From assembly GCF_004363655.1 (NCBI RefSeq), contig NZ_SNZH01000022.1, forward strand, positions 30,963 through 94,962: a stretch of 64,000 nucleotides of DNA, written 5' to 3'. Both the position numbers and the translations under genes were made by a program. Positions 1 to 8,589 of the stretch are shown here, one piece after another. The DNA is from Tahibacter aquaticus. Its GTDB lineage: Bacteria > Pseudomonadota > Gammaproteobacteria > Xanthomonadales > Rhodanobacteraceae. Within the stretch, counting starts at the first letter, position 1. Every line of letters starts with the position of its first letter. The notes under the pieces are model-generated. The model made no database searches and had not been told where the DNA came from. It saw nothing but the letters and a program-made list of their open reading frames with translations.

Positions 1-2
1 AC

Positions 3-1739
3 GGCGGCGACGGCGCACGCGTTGCCGCGCTGCGCAGCGGTCTGACCTATTTCGACGACTTCAACCTGCCGCTGGGGCCGGCCGACGAAACGCTGTGGAA
101 CAACGCCGCCGTCACCTCCACCGATGCGCGCTTCAACCTGTTCTTCATCAACGACCAGTACCACGCGCATACGCTCAACGGCACGCGTGTGGACGCCACC
201 GGCGACAAGTCGCAGACCTCGCAGCGCTTCCGCAAGAAGCTGCGCGTCGAAGCCGGCACACGCCGTCGCATCGTGTTCGACATGGATTCGCCGCTGAGTC
301 CGCGCTCGGTCTGGTACCTCGACCTCAACCCCATTGCCACGGAACTGACCGCGCATGCGAGCTTCTTCGACGAGGAAGGCGCCACCGGCTTGCCGGCCGG
401 CATCCTGCGCCTGCGTGCCGCCGGACAGGATCTGAGCGTGAGCCTGGTCGATGCGCAGGGTGCGGCGCATCGGCTTGCGGCCGTCAACATGGAAACGCTG
501 GGCCTGCAGGCGATCTCCAACGTACGCCGTGCCTTCGACGTGCGCGTCGGCACCGACGGCGTCGAGGTGTCCATCGACGGCAGGCCGGTGCTCTCGACCA
601 GCTACGCACCGTACAGCTTCGCCGCCGGCGACTACGAACTGCTCTGGGTCGGTTTCGGCTACAACACGCCCAAGGACGCCAATCCGTACTACCTCGTGCA
701 CTGGGACAACTTCGGTTTCGACGGCCCCGTGGTCGACGCGCGCCGGGTACACAACTACGTAACCCGCATCGCCGGCACCGACTACCGCAAATCCAGCCGC
801 GGCAGCGGCGAATTCCCCATCTTCACCGTGCGTATTCCCGACGACCTGCGGCCGCTCGCGGCCGCCGCCGTGGCCGAGGCCTGGCTGGTATACACCTACC
901 AGATGGGAGATTATTCCAATTTGAGCGTACGGCCGGACGACACAGTCAAGGTCAACGACGCTATCGCCCATCCCCTGCCGCAACCGGCCAACAACAGCGC
1001 GCCGCTCAATGCGTCGCTCATGAGCTGGGGCATGCCGCATACGGCGCGCATCAAGCTCGGCGAACTGGTGCAGGGCGGCGGATCGCCGCTCCTGGTCGGC
1101 GACAACCGCTTCCAGTTCTTTGCCGACAACGCCGGCCTGCTCAATGTGCACGTCGAAGTGCTGTACCCGCCCGGCAGCGCGCCGGCGTATACGCCGCCGG
1201 CGGCGATTCACCACTTCCCGCTGCATGCGGAACTGCCGCGGCAGGGGCCGCCGGTGCGTTTCCAGCGCATCGCCGGTAGCGATATCGTCGAGGAACACCA
1301 TCTGAGCGCGGCCACACCGGCTGTCATCGCCGTCAGCGGCCTTGTGCCGCTCAACATCGAGGCCGGCAATCGCAGCTGGGCCGGCTGGGCGCCCGAGCTG
1401 ATGCACGTGCCGGTGGTCAGCGCCGAAGTGTGGAGTTCCGGCGGCACCAGCGGCATCGCCCGGGTGGAAGTGTTCGCCAAGCCCGCCAGCAGCGCCACGA
1501 TTCCGGGCGAGCGCGTGCTGCTGGTCGAAACCGCCCGAGATGCGCCCGCGTCGCAGGGACGCTATCGGCTGAACTGGGATACGCGCGGCCTGCCCGACGG
1601 CGACTATGACCTGTTCGTACAGGCGACCACGCCGTCGGGCCTCAAGAGCGTGCCGAGCTACGGCGACGAGACCCATCATTTCGATGCCGCCGCACTGTCC
1701 GGTGCCTATTACCCGATCCGCGTGCGCGTGGACAACTGA
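3..1739 (+). CDS. Secreted/surface protein of unknown function, 5' end missing
   Basis: The frame is open from the first bases of the window and ends at TGA 1737-1739, so at least 578 residues of a longer protein are present; the start lies outside. No catalytic motif is visible. The first ~240 visible residues (FDDFN near the edge, then IDGRPV and HWDNFGFDG) look like a jelly-roll, concanavalin-like beta sandwich. The last ~130 residues (GIARVEVFA, then a LNWDTRGLPDGDY stretch) resemble an Ig-like or FN3-like domain as found in surface and cell-wall proteins. An extracellular, possibly glycan-binding protein is an inference from fold-like patterns. No gene follows on this strand for about 500 bases. 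Confidence 0.7.
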   Translation, partial: GGDGARVAALRSGLTYFDDFNLPLGPADETLWNNAAVTSTDARFNLFFINDQYHAHTLNGTRVDATGDKSQTSQRFRKKLRVEAGTRRRIVFDMDSPLSPRSVWYLDLNPIATELTAHASFFDEEGATGLPAGILRLRAAGQDLSVSLVDAQGAAHRLAAVNMETLGLQAISNVRRAFDVRVGTDGVEVSIDGRPVLSTSYAPYSFAAGDYELLWVGFGYNTPKDANPYYLVHWDNFGFDGPVVDARRVHNYVTRIAGTDYRKSSRGSGEFPIFTVRIPDDLRPLAAAAVAEAWLVYTYQMGDYSNLSVRPDDTVKVNDAIAHPLPQPANNSAPLNASLMSWGMPHTARIKLGELVQGGGSPLLVGDNRFQFFADNAGLLNVHVEVLYPPGSAPAYTPPAAIHHFPLHAELPRQGPPVRFQRIAGSDIVEEHHLSAATPAVIAVSGLVPLNIEAGNRSWAGWAPELMHVPVVSAEVWSSGGTSGIARVEVFAKPASSATIPGERVLLVETARDAPASQGRYRLNWDTRGLPDGDYDLFVQATTPSGLKSVPSYGDETHHFDAAALSGAYYPIRVRVDN

Positions 1740-2237
1740 GACAGGCGTCGCGTCGTGCGCATCACCCGGCGCGCCATGAGCGACCGGCCCGGGTGCGGTG
1801 GCAGTGTCGCCGCGGCAGTGTCGCCGCGGCAGTGCGCCGGGTTGACGAAAATGCCGATAAATCGATTTGCCTGCTGCTTGCCGGCTGCGCGTGCATGTTT
1901 GGTATTCGCGCAAGCGCTACCGCGATGGCAGACCCCTGTCGTTCCAAATGCACCGTTTGCGACGAATGCCGCTGGCGACGTCCTGCCTGCGCCGCACAGC
2001 GCAGAGAACCGGAAGGCGCTTCCAACCGCCACGACGCTGCGATCGAATCGATGGCTGCTGTAACTGCCAGGTCCGCCCAGTGCTGACGGCACCGCGGCCC
2101 GCTGCCCCAGTACCGCGCCGTTTGCCACTCGGCTTGCCGGTATCGTTGCCGACAGGCAGTGTGCCGGGCTGGGCGTGATCCTGTCTGCCGCGTCCTGCCG
2201 ATACCTGATGCAGTGCGACGGATAGGGATATGTATTG
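1740..2237. other. Intergenic, no supported gene; short 14-bp tandem repeat
   Basis: Short open frames cross this 498-base gap, but none has a convincing ribosome binding site or recognisable protein pattern. At 1801-1834 the 14-base unit GCAGTGTCGCCGCG occurs twice plus six further bases. The rest presumably carries the promoter of the downstream protease gene, but I could not pick out a clear -35/-10 pair. Confidence 0.6.
1801..1834. repeat. 14-bp tandem repeat, 2.4 copies
   Basis: Copies of GCAGTGTCGCCGCG lie at 1801-1814 and 1815-1828, followed by the partial copy GCAGTG. The copies are identical, which fits replication slippage in a non-coding spacer. Confidence 0.8.
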
Positions 2238-4496
2238 ATGATCGACCTGATTGCCCTGGCGCTGGCCATTGTCCTGCTGCTGCAGCTGCAGCGCCTGCGC
2301 GCCGTGCTTTCCCTGGCGTTCGCACCGCTGCGCGCGCGGCGCATCGACAGTCCACGCCTGCCCGAAGCCTTTGCCGACCTGCACGAACAGGCAACGCGGC
2401 AGCTGCTTGCCTTGGGATTCGCGCAGCCGCAGTGGTATCTGATCGACAGCGTGGCCGATGCCGGCATTACCGCGCAGCCGGCTGCGGCCTGGCGCCAGCG
2501 CGACAGCGGCGATGTCGCCTGGCTGTTTCCGCCACAGTCGGCCGAGCGGGCCAACAGCCTGCTGCTGTATTTCGTGCGGCGCCTGGCCGACGGCCGCCAC
2601 GCCGTCAGCCAGCCCTACGACAGTTTCGCGGAAATCGCTGCCACGGCGCAGATGCCGGCGCAGACCATCGCTGGAAGCGATCTCGCCCAGCAATGGCAGC
2701 TGCATCGTGACTGGTGCGATAGCCAGGGCAGCACCGATCTGGCCGGCACCGACGAAGCCAGCCTCGATTGGCAATCCAGCGAACTGCATAACCAGCGCAG
2801 CGCCGCCCTGCTCGCTGCGGGCAAGCTGTATCGCGACAGCCGCGGCCTGCTGCGCCCACGCCTGCGTTTTGCGCTGCAGATCCTTGCTGCGCTGTGGCGC
2901 CGTCCCAAGGTGCCTGCGCTGCAACAGCCCGTGCCGCCGGCCCGCTTGGCCTGGCTGGCGCAGGTCGCCCAGCGCCAGACCACGCGGCCGGTGCCGCGGC
3001 GCGTACAGGCCGGCCTGTTCGGCCTGAGCATCGTGCTGTTCCTGCTTGCCGGCGGCTGGCTGTGGGGGCTGCAGTTCGCCGTCATCCTGTTCGTCGTCGT
3101 CGGCATCCACGAATTCGGCCACTACCTGGCCATGCGCGCGTTCGGTTATCGCAATGTGCAAATGTTGGCATTGCCCCTGGTCGGCGGCGTCACCATCGGC
3201 CACGAGGCCAGGCCCGACGCGGCCCGGCGCGCCTGGATGAGCCTGATGGGGCCGTTGCCGGGCATCGTCATCGGCTGGGTGCTGGTTGCCTGCCTGCTGT
3301 TGTCTGCAGAACACGGCTCGGTGCTGCTCAACCTGCTCGGCGGCAATGGCGGCAATGCCTGGCTGTGGCAGGCCGCCGCGGTCTTCCTGTTCTTGAACTA
3401 TCTCAACGTGTTGCCGGTGCCGCCGCTGGACGGCGCCCACGTCGTACAGGCCCTGCTGCCGGTCGGCGGCGCCCGGCTGGCGGCGGTCTTCATCGTCGTG
3501 GCCTGCGTGATCGGCGCGGCGCTGGCGATCTGGGCGGGCTTCTACCTGCTGGCCGTGCTGGCGGCATTCCAGCTGGTCAATGCGCGTACGCGCTGGCAGC
3601 TGGCGGCGGTACTGCAGCGCCTGCGCGGCGATCCGGCCATCGCGCCGGGCCAGCCGGCGGGCTTGCGCCAGCAGCGTGTCTTCGAGGTCTACGATGCAGT
3701 CGCTGGCCCTGCCTTGCAGGCGCCGCTGCGCATCAGCCTGGGCGGCGAAGCGCTGCGGACATTGGACATCAAGCCGATGCGCATGGGGCAGCGCGTGGCG
3801 ATCAGCAGCGTCTACACCTTTCTGCTGGCCGGGCCGGTGTTGCTGGGCGGTGGCTGGCTGTACTGGCAGCTGCAGATGGGCCAGATCGCTGCTGTGGCCC
3901 CAGCGCGGTCGGTGGACTACGACGGACTCAAGTACAAGCTGCTGGCCCAGGCCAAGACGCTGGAGCTGGCCCAGCTGATCGCCGATATTGACCGTCTGAT
4001 GGCCCGCGAAGATGGCAGTCAGTTGCCTCGTGCCGAACCAGCGGCCAGCGAAGAATCCTTGCAGCAAGCGCAGGCCCGGTTGGGGCTCGCCTTGCCCGAA
4101 GACCTGCTGGCTTTCTATCGTGTCGCCAACGGCGATCCGGGCCTGTCGCTGTTGCCGCTCGAATCGATAGCAACGAACCCGCCCAAGGAAAAAGTGGATT
4201 TCGAAAATTCAGCGGTCGATGGAGAAATATTTTTCTCTTCAAATATCGATGCGTCGGCGGTAGTGGCGACGCTGACGCCGGCGCAAGCGCGTTCGCTGCT
4301 GCTGATCGGCCAGTATCCCGACCGGGATTCGATCCTGCTTTACGACGCAGGCACATCACCGCTCAATGCGGGCTTGCGCTGCTATCACATCGATCAGGGC
4401 GACAATACCGCCTCGGCCGGCTTGCGCCAGTGGCTGGAGTCGGCCTGGGTCATGATGCAGCTCGTCGACGAGATGTCCCGCAGGCACACGCGCTGA
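2238..4496 (+). CDS. Site-2 protease (M50) membrane metalloprotease with C-terminal SMI1/KNR4-like domain
   Basis: 752 residues from ATG 2238; a TTG directly before it is a less likely start. The zinc motif HEFGH begins at residue 291 inside a membrane helix, and the second M50 metal site is the PPLDG segment with Asp398, matching the LDG/NPDG motif of the site-2 protease fold. Several hydrophobic segments lie between about residues 260 and 460, and another near 530. A soluble N-terminal part of ~250 residues precedes the membrane core. After the last helix, residues ~600-745 (LQQAQARLGLALPEDLLAFYRVANGDPG) match the SMI1/KNR4 (SUKH) pattern. M50 enzymes cleave substrates within the membrane; SUKH domains are protein-binding modules best known from toxin immunity. 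The combination is unusual. Catalytic class is secure; substrate unknown. Confidence 0.8.
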   Translation: MIDLIALALAIVLLLQLQRLRAVLSLAFAPLRARRIDSPRLPEAFADLHEQATRQLLALGFAQPQWYLIDSVADAGITAQPAAAWRQRDSGDVAWLFPPQSAERANSLLLYFVRRLADGRHAVSQPYDSFAEIAATAQMPAQTIAGSDLAQQWQLHRDWCDSQGSTDLAGTDEASLDWQSSELHNQRSAALLAAGKLYRDSRGLLRPRLRFALQILAALWRRPKVPALQQPVPPARLAWLAQVAQRQTTRPVPRRVQAGLFGLSIVLFLLAGGWLWGLQFAVILFVVVGIHEFGHYLAMRAFGYRNVQMLALPLVGGVTIGHEARPDAARRAWMSLMGPLPGIVIGWVLVACLLLSAEHGSVLLNLLGGNGGNAWLWQAAAVFLFLNYLNVLPVPPLDGAHVVQALLPVGGARLAAVFIVVACVIGAALAIWAGFYLLAVLAAFQLVNARTRWQLAAVLQRLRGDPAIAPGQPAGLRQQRVFEVYDAVAGPALQAPLRISLGGEALRTLDIKPMRMGQRVAISSVYTFLLAGPVLLGGGWLYWQLQMGQIAAVAPARSVDYDGLKYKLLAQAKTLELAQLIADIDRLMAREDGSQLPRAEPAASEESLQQAQARLGLALPEDLLAFYRVANGDPGLSLLPLESIATNPPKEKVDFENSAVDGEIFFSSNIDASAVVATLTPAQARSLLLIGQYPDRDSILLYDAGTSPLNAGLRCYHIDQGDNTASAGLRQWLESAWVMMQLVDEMSRRHTR

Positions 4497-4580
4497 GGCC
4501 TAGCTGTGCATAATTCCGTCTGGCCGACAGCTGTCGTGCCAGGCCATTGCGCGCAGGAGCCCAGAGCCGCAGTCGAAAAA

Positions 4581-4602
4581 ATGGCGGGGTTTCCCCCGCC
4601 AT
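4581..4602 (-). terminator. Rho-independent terminator of the amidohydrolase gene
   Basis: A 9-bp stem, ATGGCGGGG (4581-4589) with CCCCGCCAT (4594-4602) and a 4-base loop, is followed on the minus strand by TTTTTT. It begins 26 bases past the stop of the minus-strand amidohydrolase gene and also separates it from the plus-strand protease gene. Confidence 0.85.
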
Positions 4603-4627
4603 TCGTATCGACGCTGTTGCTTCCGCC

Positions 4628-7600
4628 TCAGTGGTTATGCAAACCCATGCCCGATTTCGGGCAGTGGCAGGGCACGGTCGGGCCGTATTCCGTGCCGAAG
4701 GTGCGGCCGTCGCGGTGGCGCTGCCAGTAGAAGGTCGGTGCCGGGCGCTGCTTGCCGCCGACTTCGGCCATGTCCGCATCCACGTCGAACAGGCGGCCGT
4801 TGACCATCACGTAGCGCGTGTCGATGGTGGAGCGGATGTTCTCCAGCGGATTGGAGTTCAGCACCACCAGGTCGGCACGCTTGCCCGGCACCAGCGAACC
4901 GATCTGCTTGGACAGGCCAAGCAGGTCGGCACCGTCGATGGTGGCTGCGCGCAGGGCTTCATAGTTGCTGAAGCCGCCCTGGGTAAGACTCCAGGTTTCC
5001 CAATTGGCAGAAAGTCCCTGCAACTGGCCATGCCCGCCGATCTGGATGCGGATGCCGTTGTCGCGCAGTTTCTTCGCTGCCTTGGCCACTTCGATGTGGT
5101 AGTAGTCCCAGTCCGGCGCGGTTTCGCGGCGGATGGAGCGCGCGTCCAGCGTTTCCCGTGGGAAGAAGCGCGACAGCTTCTTGTCTTCCCAGACGTTGTC
5201 GCGGGCATACCACCAGTACTCGCCGGACAGGCCGCCGTAGCTCACTACCAGCGTCGGCGTGTTGCGCACGTCGGTCTGCTTCCACAGGCTGATCACGTCG
5301 TTGTACAGCGGCGCCACCGGAATGTTGTGCTCGATGCTGGTCGTGCCGTCGAGAATCATCGGCATATTGAAATTGAAGGTCGAGCCGCCTTCTTCCACCA
5401 CCAGCATGCCGAGCTCGCGCGCGGCCTGGTTGATCTGCTGGTGCTGTTCGCGCCGCGGCTGGTTGTAGCTCTTCACGCTGAAGGCACCATTGGCCTTCAT
5501 GCGTTTCAGATGCGCGCGTGCGTCGTCGAGCGAATTCACCACGGCTTTGAAATCGCCGTCGGCACCGTACAGGATGGTGCCGGTCGACATCACGCGTGGT
5601 CCCACCATGTCGCCGGCCTTGACCAGCTCGGCCTGGGAAAACACAGTTTCTGTGGTCGCCGACGGATCGTGCATCGTGGTGATGCCGAAGGCGAGGTTGG
5701 TGTAGTACGCCCAGTTTTCCTGCGGCACCACGCCGCTGGTGAAATGGTTGGCATGCGCATGCACGTCGATGTAGCCCGGCACGATGGTCTTGCCGCTGGC
5801 ATCGATCACGCGTGCATTCCCCGGCACGGCTACGTTCTTGCCCAGTGCGACGATGCTGTCGCCTTCCACGACCAGGGTGCCGTCTTCAATCACTTCCTCG
5901 CCGTTCATGGTGACCAGGCGTGCATGAGTGAAGGCGACGACGTCCTTGGGCGCGTCCACGCCGAGGCTCAGGCCCAGCGTCGTGCCCTTCAGCGTGGCCG
6001 GCTTGGGCAGGTCGGCCGGTGCGCCGGGCAGGAAGGCGAACGCGTCTTTCAGTTCGCGCGTGAAGTATTCGTTGCCGACCATCCAGTGCAGGCTGTTGCT
6101 CTGGCCGCCCCAGTGCAGGTACGAGCCGACATAGTCGGATACGCGGGCCACCGGGATCGCCGTGGTTTCCTTGCTGAGTTCTATACTTTTACCGGTCTGT
6201 GGCAGCGGTGCCACATAGGCATTGAACAGTTCGGTGAAGGCGACCCACTTGCCGTCCGGACTCACGGCGACGAAGTCGGTGTATTTCAGGTCGAACACGT
6301 CGCGCGGCTCTTCGCCGTTCACGCCGATGCTCTGCAGCTTTTTCTTCAGGCCGCCGCCGGTGAGGAAGAACACGCGCTTGCCGTCGGCGCTGAACTGCGG
6401 TTCCACGCCGTCGTTGCTGATGCGGCGCGGCGCCGTGCTGCCGGCTGCCAGTACATAGATGCCGGCATCGCCGCCGTTGAGCGAACCGGTCAGCGAAGTA
6501 CCGCTCTGCTTGGACCAGACCACCGAACGGCCGTCCGGCGAGAAGCGCGGCGAGTAGTAGAAACCCGGTGCGCTGGTCAGCACGCGTTCGCTGTTGGCGG
6601 CAAGATCGCGCTCGACGATATGGCCCTGCTTGTCGTCCGACCAGGTCGTGTACAGCAGCTTGCGCCCGTCGGCGCTGAAGTTGGGCTGGTATTCGAAGCT
6701 GCCGCTGGTCGCGGTCAGGCGCTGCGGCGCGCCGCCGCCGGTCTTGGTCCACAGATGGCCGACGGCATGGAACACCACGGTCTTGCCGTCCGGGCTGGTG
6801 GCTACGTCGCGGATCATCTTCGGTGCGAAGCTGCCGCGGTCGATGGTCTGTTCGAAGCGCAGTGGTGCGGTGACGGTCTGTTCGACGTCGGCGCTGAAGG
6901 CGATCTCGCTGGGCTTGCCGCTCTGCGCATCGACGCGCCACAGCTTGCCCTTGGCCCATACCACGATCTGTTTCGAATCCGGTGTCCAGGCGAAATTCGC
7001 ATACGGGCCGAACACCGCCCAGGCTTCCTGCATGTCGTGCGACAGGCCGTCCCAGAGCGGGCGCACATCGCCCGAATCCAGCGTCAGCAGGTGCAGCACG
7101 CTCTTGTCGCGCACGCGCTTGACGAAGGCCAGCGACTTGCCGTCCGGCGACGGCTGCGGCCGCACCGCCCCGCCCGGGGTGGATACCAGGTCGATGGTTT
7201 CGCCGGTTTCGCGGTCGAGGCGGCGGATCGCGTACACCGTGTCGTGCACGTTCTTGTTGTACTGGAAGAACGGACCCTGGGTGACATCTTCGGAAAAGTA
7301 TACATAGCGGCCGTCCGGGCTGACCGCCGGTTCGCCCTGGTCCTGCTGGTCGTTCTTCTGCTTGGTCAGCTGCAGGCCGGCGCCGCCGGACTTGTGGTAC
7401 ATCCACAATTCGCCCGCACCCAGCGAGCGCTGGCCGGTGAAATGCTTGCGGCCGATCAGGTATTCGCCGTCCGGTGTCCAGGCAGCGTTGTTCAGCAGGC
7501 GGAAATCTTCCTTGCTGACCTGGTTGGCATTGCTGCCGTCGGTGCGTATGCGCCAGATATTGTTGCCGCCGCCGCGGTCGGAGGTGAAGGCGATTTCGCG

Positions 7601-7906
7601 GCCGTCGGGGGAGAAGCGCGGCTGCACGTCCCAGGCGGCACCGCTGGTGACGCGCTTGGCCTTGCCGCCTTCGATCGGCAGCAGATAGAGGTCGCCTAGC
7701 AGGCTGAAGACCACCTGCTTGCCGTCGCGGCTGACGTCCAGGTCCATCCAGGTGCCTTCCTCGGTGCTGAACTTCACCACCTTGGTCGGGCCGTGGGCCG
7801 CGTTGACGTCCCATTTGGCGTCTTTTTTCTCGTCTTTCTTGTCGGCGGCGAAGCCGGGCAGTGCAAGCAGCAGGCCCAGGGCCAGGGCCAGAGGATGGCG
7901 CAACAT
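4628..7906 (-). CDS. Periplasmic amidohydrolase with N-terminal TolB/WD40-like propeller
   Basis: 1092 residues. A signal peptide (MLRHPLALALGLLLALPGFAA) targets it out of the cytoplasm. Residues ~50-600 contain repeated PD40/TolB-like blades, including FSPDGREIAFTSDRGG, AVSPDGRYVYFSED and FSPDGRSVVWSK. Residues ~650-1060 are an amidohydrolase domain: GYIDVHAHANHF gives the metal-binding HxH, later H residues occur in SIEHNIPV and IGGHGQ, and the C-terminal GSLVPGKRADLVVLN block is typical of imidazolonepropionase/dipeptidase-like amidohydrolases. The family hydrolyses amide bonds of small substrates; the substrate here cannot be told. GGGGAG stands just upstream of the ATG, and a terminator follows. 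Function class is well supported. Confidence 0.88.
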   Translation of the reverse strand: MLRHPLALALGLLLALPGFAADKKDEKKDAKWDVNAAHGPTKVVKFSTEEGTWMDLDVSRDGKQVVFSLLGDLYLLPIEGGKAKRVTSGAAWDVQPRFSPDGREIAFTSDRGGGNNIWRIRTDGSNANQVSKEDFRLLNNAAWTPDGEYLIGRKHFTGQRSLGAGELWMYHKSGGAGLQLTKQKNDQQDQGEPAVSPDGRYVYFSEDVTQGPFFQYNKNVHDTVYAIRRLDRETGETIDLVSTPGGAVRPQPSPDGKSLAFVKRVRDKSVLHLLTLDSGDVRPLWDGLSHDMQEAWAVFGPYANFAWTPDSKQIVVWAKGKLWRVDAQSGKPSEIAFSADVEQTVTAPLRFEQTIDRGSFAPKMIRDVATSPDGKTVVFHAVGHLWTKTGGGAPQRLTATSGSFEYQPNFSADGRKLLYTTWSDDKQGHIVERDLAANSERVLTSAPGFYYSPRFSPDGRSVVWSKQSGTSLTGSLNGGDAGIYVLAAGSTAPRRISNDGVEPQFSADGKRVFFLTGGGLKKKLQSIGVNGEEPRDVFDLKYTDFVAVSPDGKWVAFTELFNAYVAPLPQTGKSIELSKETTAIPVARVSDYVGSYLHWGGQSNSLHWMVGNEYFTRELKDAFAFLPGAPADLPKPATLKGTTLGLSLGVDAPKDVVAFTHARLVTMNGEEVIEDGTLVVEGDSIVALGKNVAVPGNARVIDASGKTIVPGYIDVHAHANHFTSGVVPQENWAYYTNLAFGITTMHDPSATTETVFSQAELVKAGDMVGPRVMSTGTILYGADGDFKAVVNSLDDARAHLKRMKANGAFSVKSYNQPRREQHQQINQAARELGMLVVEEGGSTFNFNMPMILDGTTSIEHNIPVAPLYNDVISLWKQTDVRNTPTLVVSYGGLSGEYWWYARDNVWEDKKLSRFFPRETLDARSIRRETAPDWDYYHIEVAKAAKKLRDNGIRIQIGGHGQLQGLSANWETWSLTQGGFSNYEALRAATIDGADLLGLSKQIGSLVPGKRADLVVLNSNPLENIRSTIDTRYVMVNGRLFDVDADMAEVGGKQRPAPTFYWQRHRDGRTFGTEYGPTVPCHCPKSGMGLHNH

Positions 7907-8118
7907 CAGGTATCTCCCCGTTTTGGTAAGACCTTAATCCTAGGCCAGCCGGGCCCGTCCGGCCCGGGACAGAAGTCCCGGTTACGCCCATGGTCGGGGC
8001 CGGTCTACGCCGCTGCGGTTACCACCGGGCAATCCTTGCAACCTGCGACGCCGTCATCACAAACCTTCGCGCTAGACTGCCAAAACAGTGGAGCCCGGCT
8101 CTGCCCCAGGAGAATTTG

Positions 8119-8469
8119 ATGGCCACAGTGCAACGTTTCTTCCTCAGCATCGGCGACCTGTCCCAGGCCCGCGGCGAGTATGCGCAGCTGTCTTTCGACG
8201 GCATCAGCCCTGCCAGCTTCGCCAGTACCCTGCAGGCCGCCTTGCGCGAACCGTCACTGTGGCAACGCTGGAAAGCCCTGCAGCCCGATCCCGATGCGGT
8301 CGATCCGCAGCTTGGCGCCAGCGACCCGAATGCCCGCGTCAGCGCGGAGCAGTCCGACCTGCACACCGAAGTCGAAGTCGTCACCACGCTGCCGCATGCC
8401 ATCGTGAAGCATCGCCTGAACCTGCTGGCCGGGCGGGTATGGAAGCTGCACGACGTGCAGACAGCCTGA
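8119..8469 (+). CDS. Conserved hypothetical protein, 116 aa
   Basis: ATG 8119 follows AGGAG at a good distance, which sets the start. The protein (MATVQRFFLSIGDL to LHDVQTA) has no signal peptide or membrane segment. It has a mixed alpha/beta look with a conserved-looking QLSFDGISPASFASTLQ stretch, and no domain I can name. It is divergent from the amidohydrolase and convergent with the next gene. Probably a small cytosolic protein; no function is offered. Confidence 0.65.
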   Translation: MATVQRFFLSIGDLSQARGEYAQLSFDGISPASFASTLQAALREPSLWQRWKALQPDPDAVDPQLGASDPNARVSAEQSDLHTEVEVVTTLPHAIVKHRLNLLAGRVWKLHDVQTA

Positions 8470-8520
8470 GGCAGGCGGCGCTACGCGCACCGCTCGCGCT
8501 GTCTCGGCTGCTCCGCCTTC

Positions 8521-8542
8521 CAGGCCGCCGGCCGGCGGCCTG
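8521..8542. repeat. Perfect 22-bp palindrome between convergent genes
   Basis: CAGGCCGCCGG followed immediately by its reverse complement makes a perfect 22-base palindrome in the 120-base gap between two convergent genes. No T-run follows on either strand. It could be a bidirectional hairpin limiting read-through or a protein-binding site. Confidence 0.6.
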
Positions 8543-8589
8543 ATGCCTACACGGGTATTGCCCCGCGCGTAACGCGGCTCGCGTTGCCT

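Noticed and set aside
4547..7699. 1050-codon plus-strand frame opposite the amidohydrolase gene
   Set aside because: In GC-rich DNA the complement of a real gene often stays open. The minus-strand protein has a signal peptide, PD40 blades and a metal motif, while the plus-strand translation has no recognisable domain.
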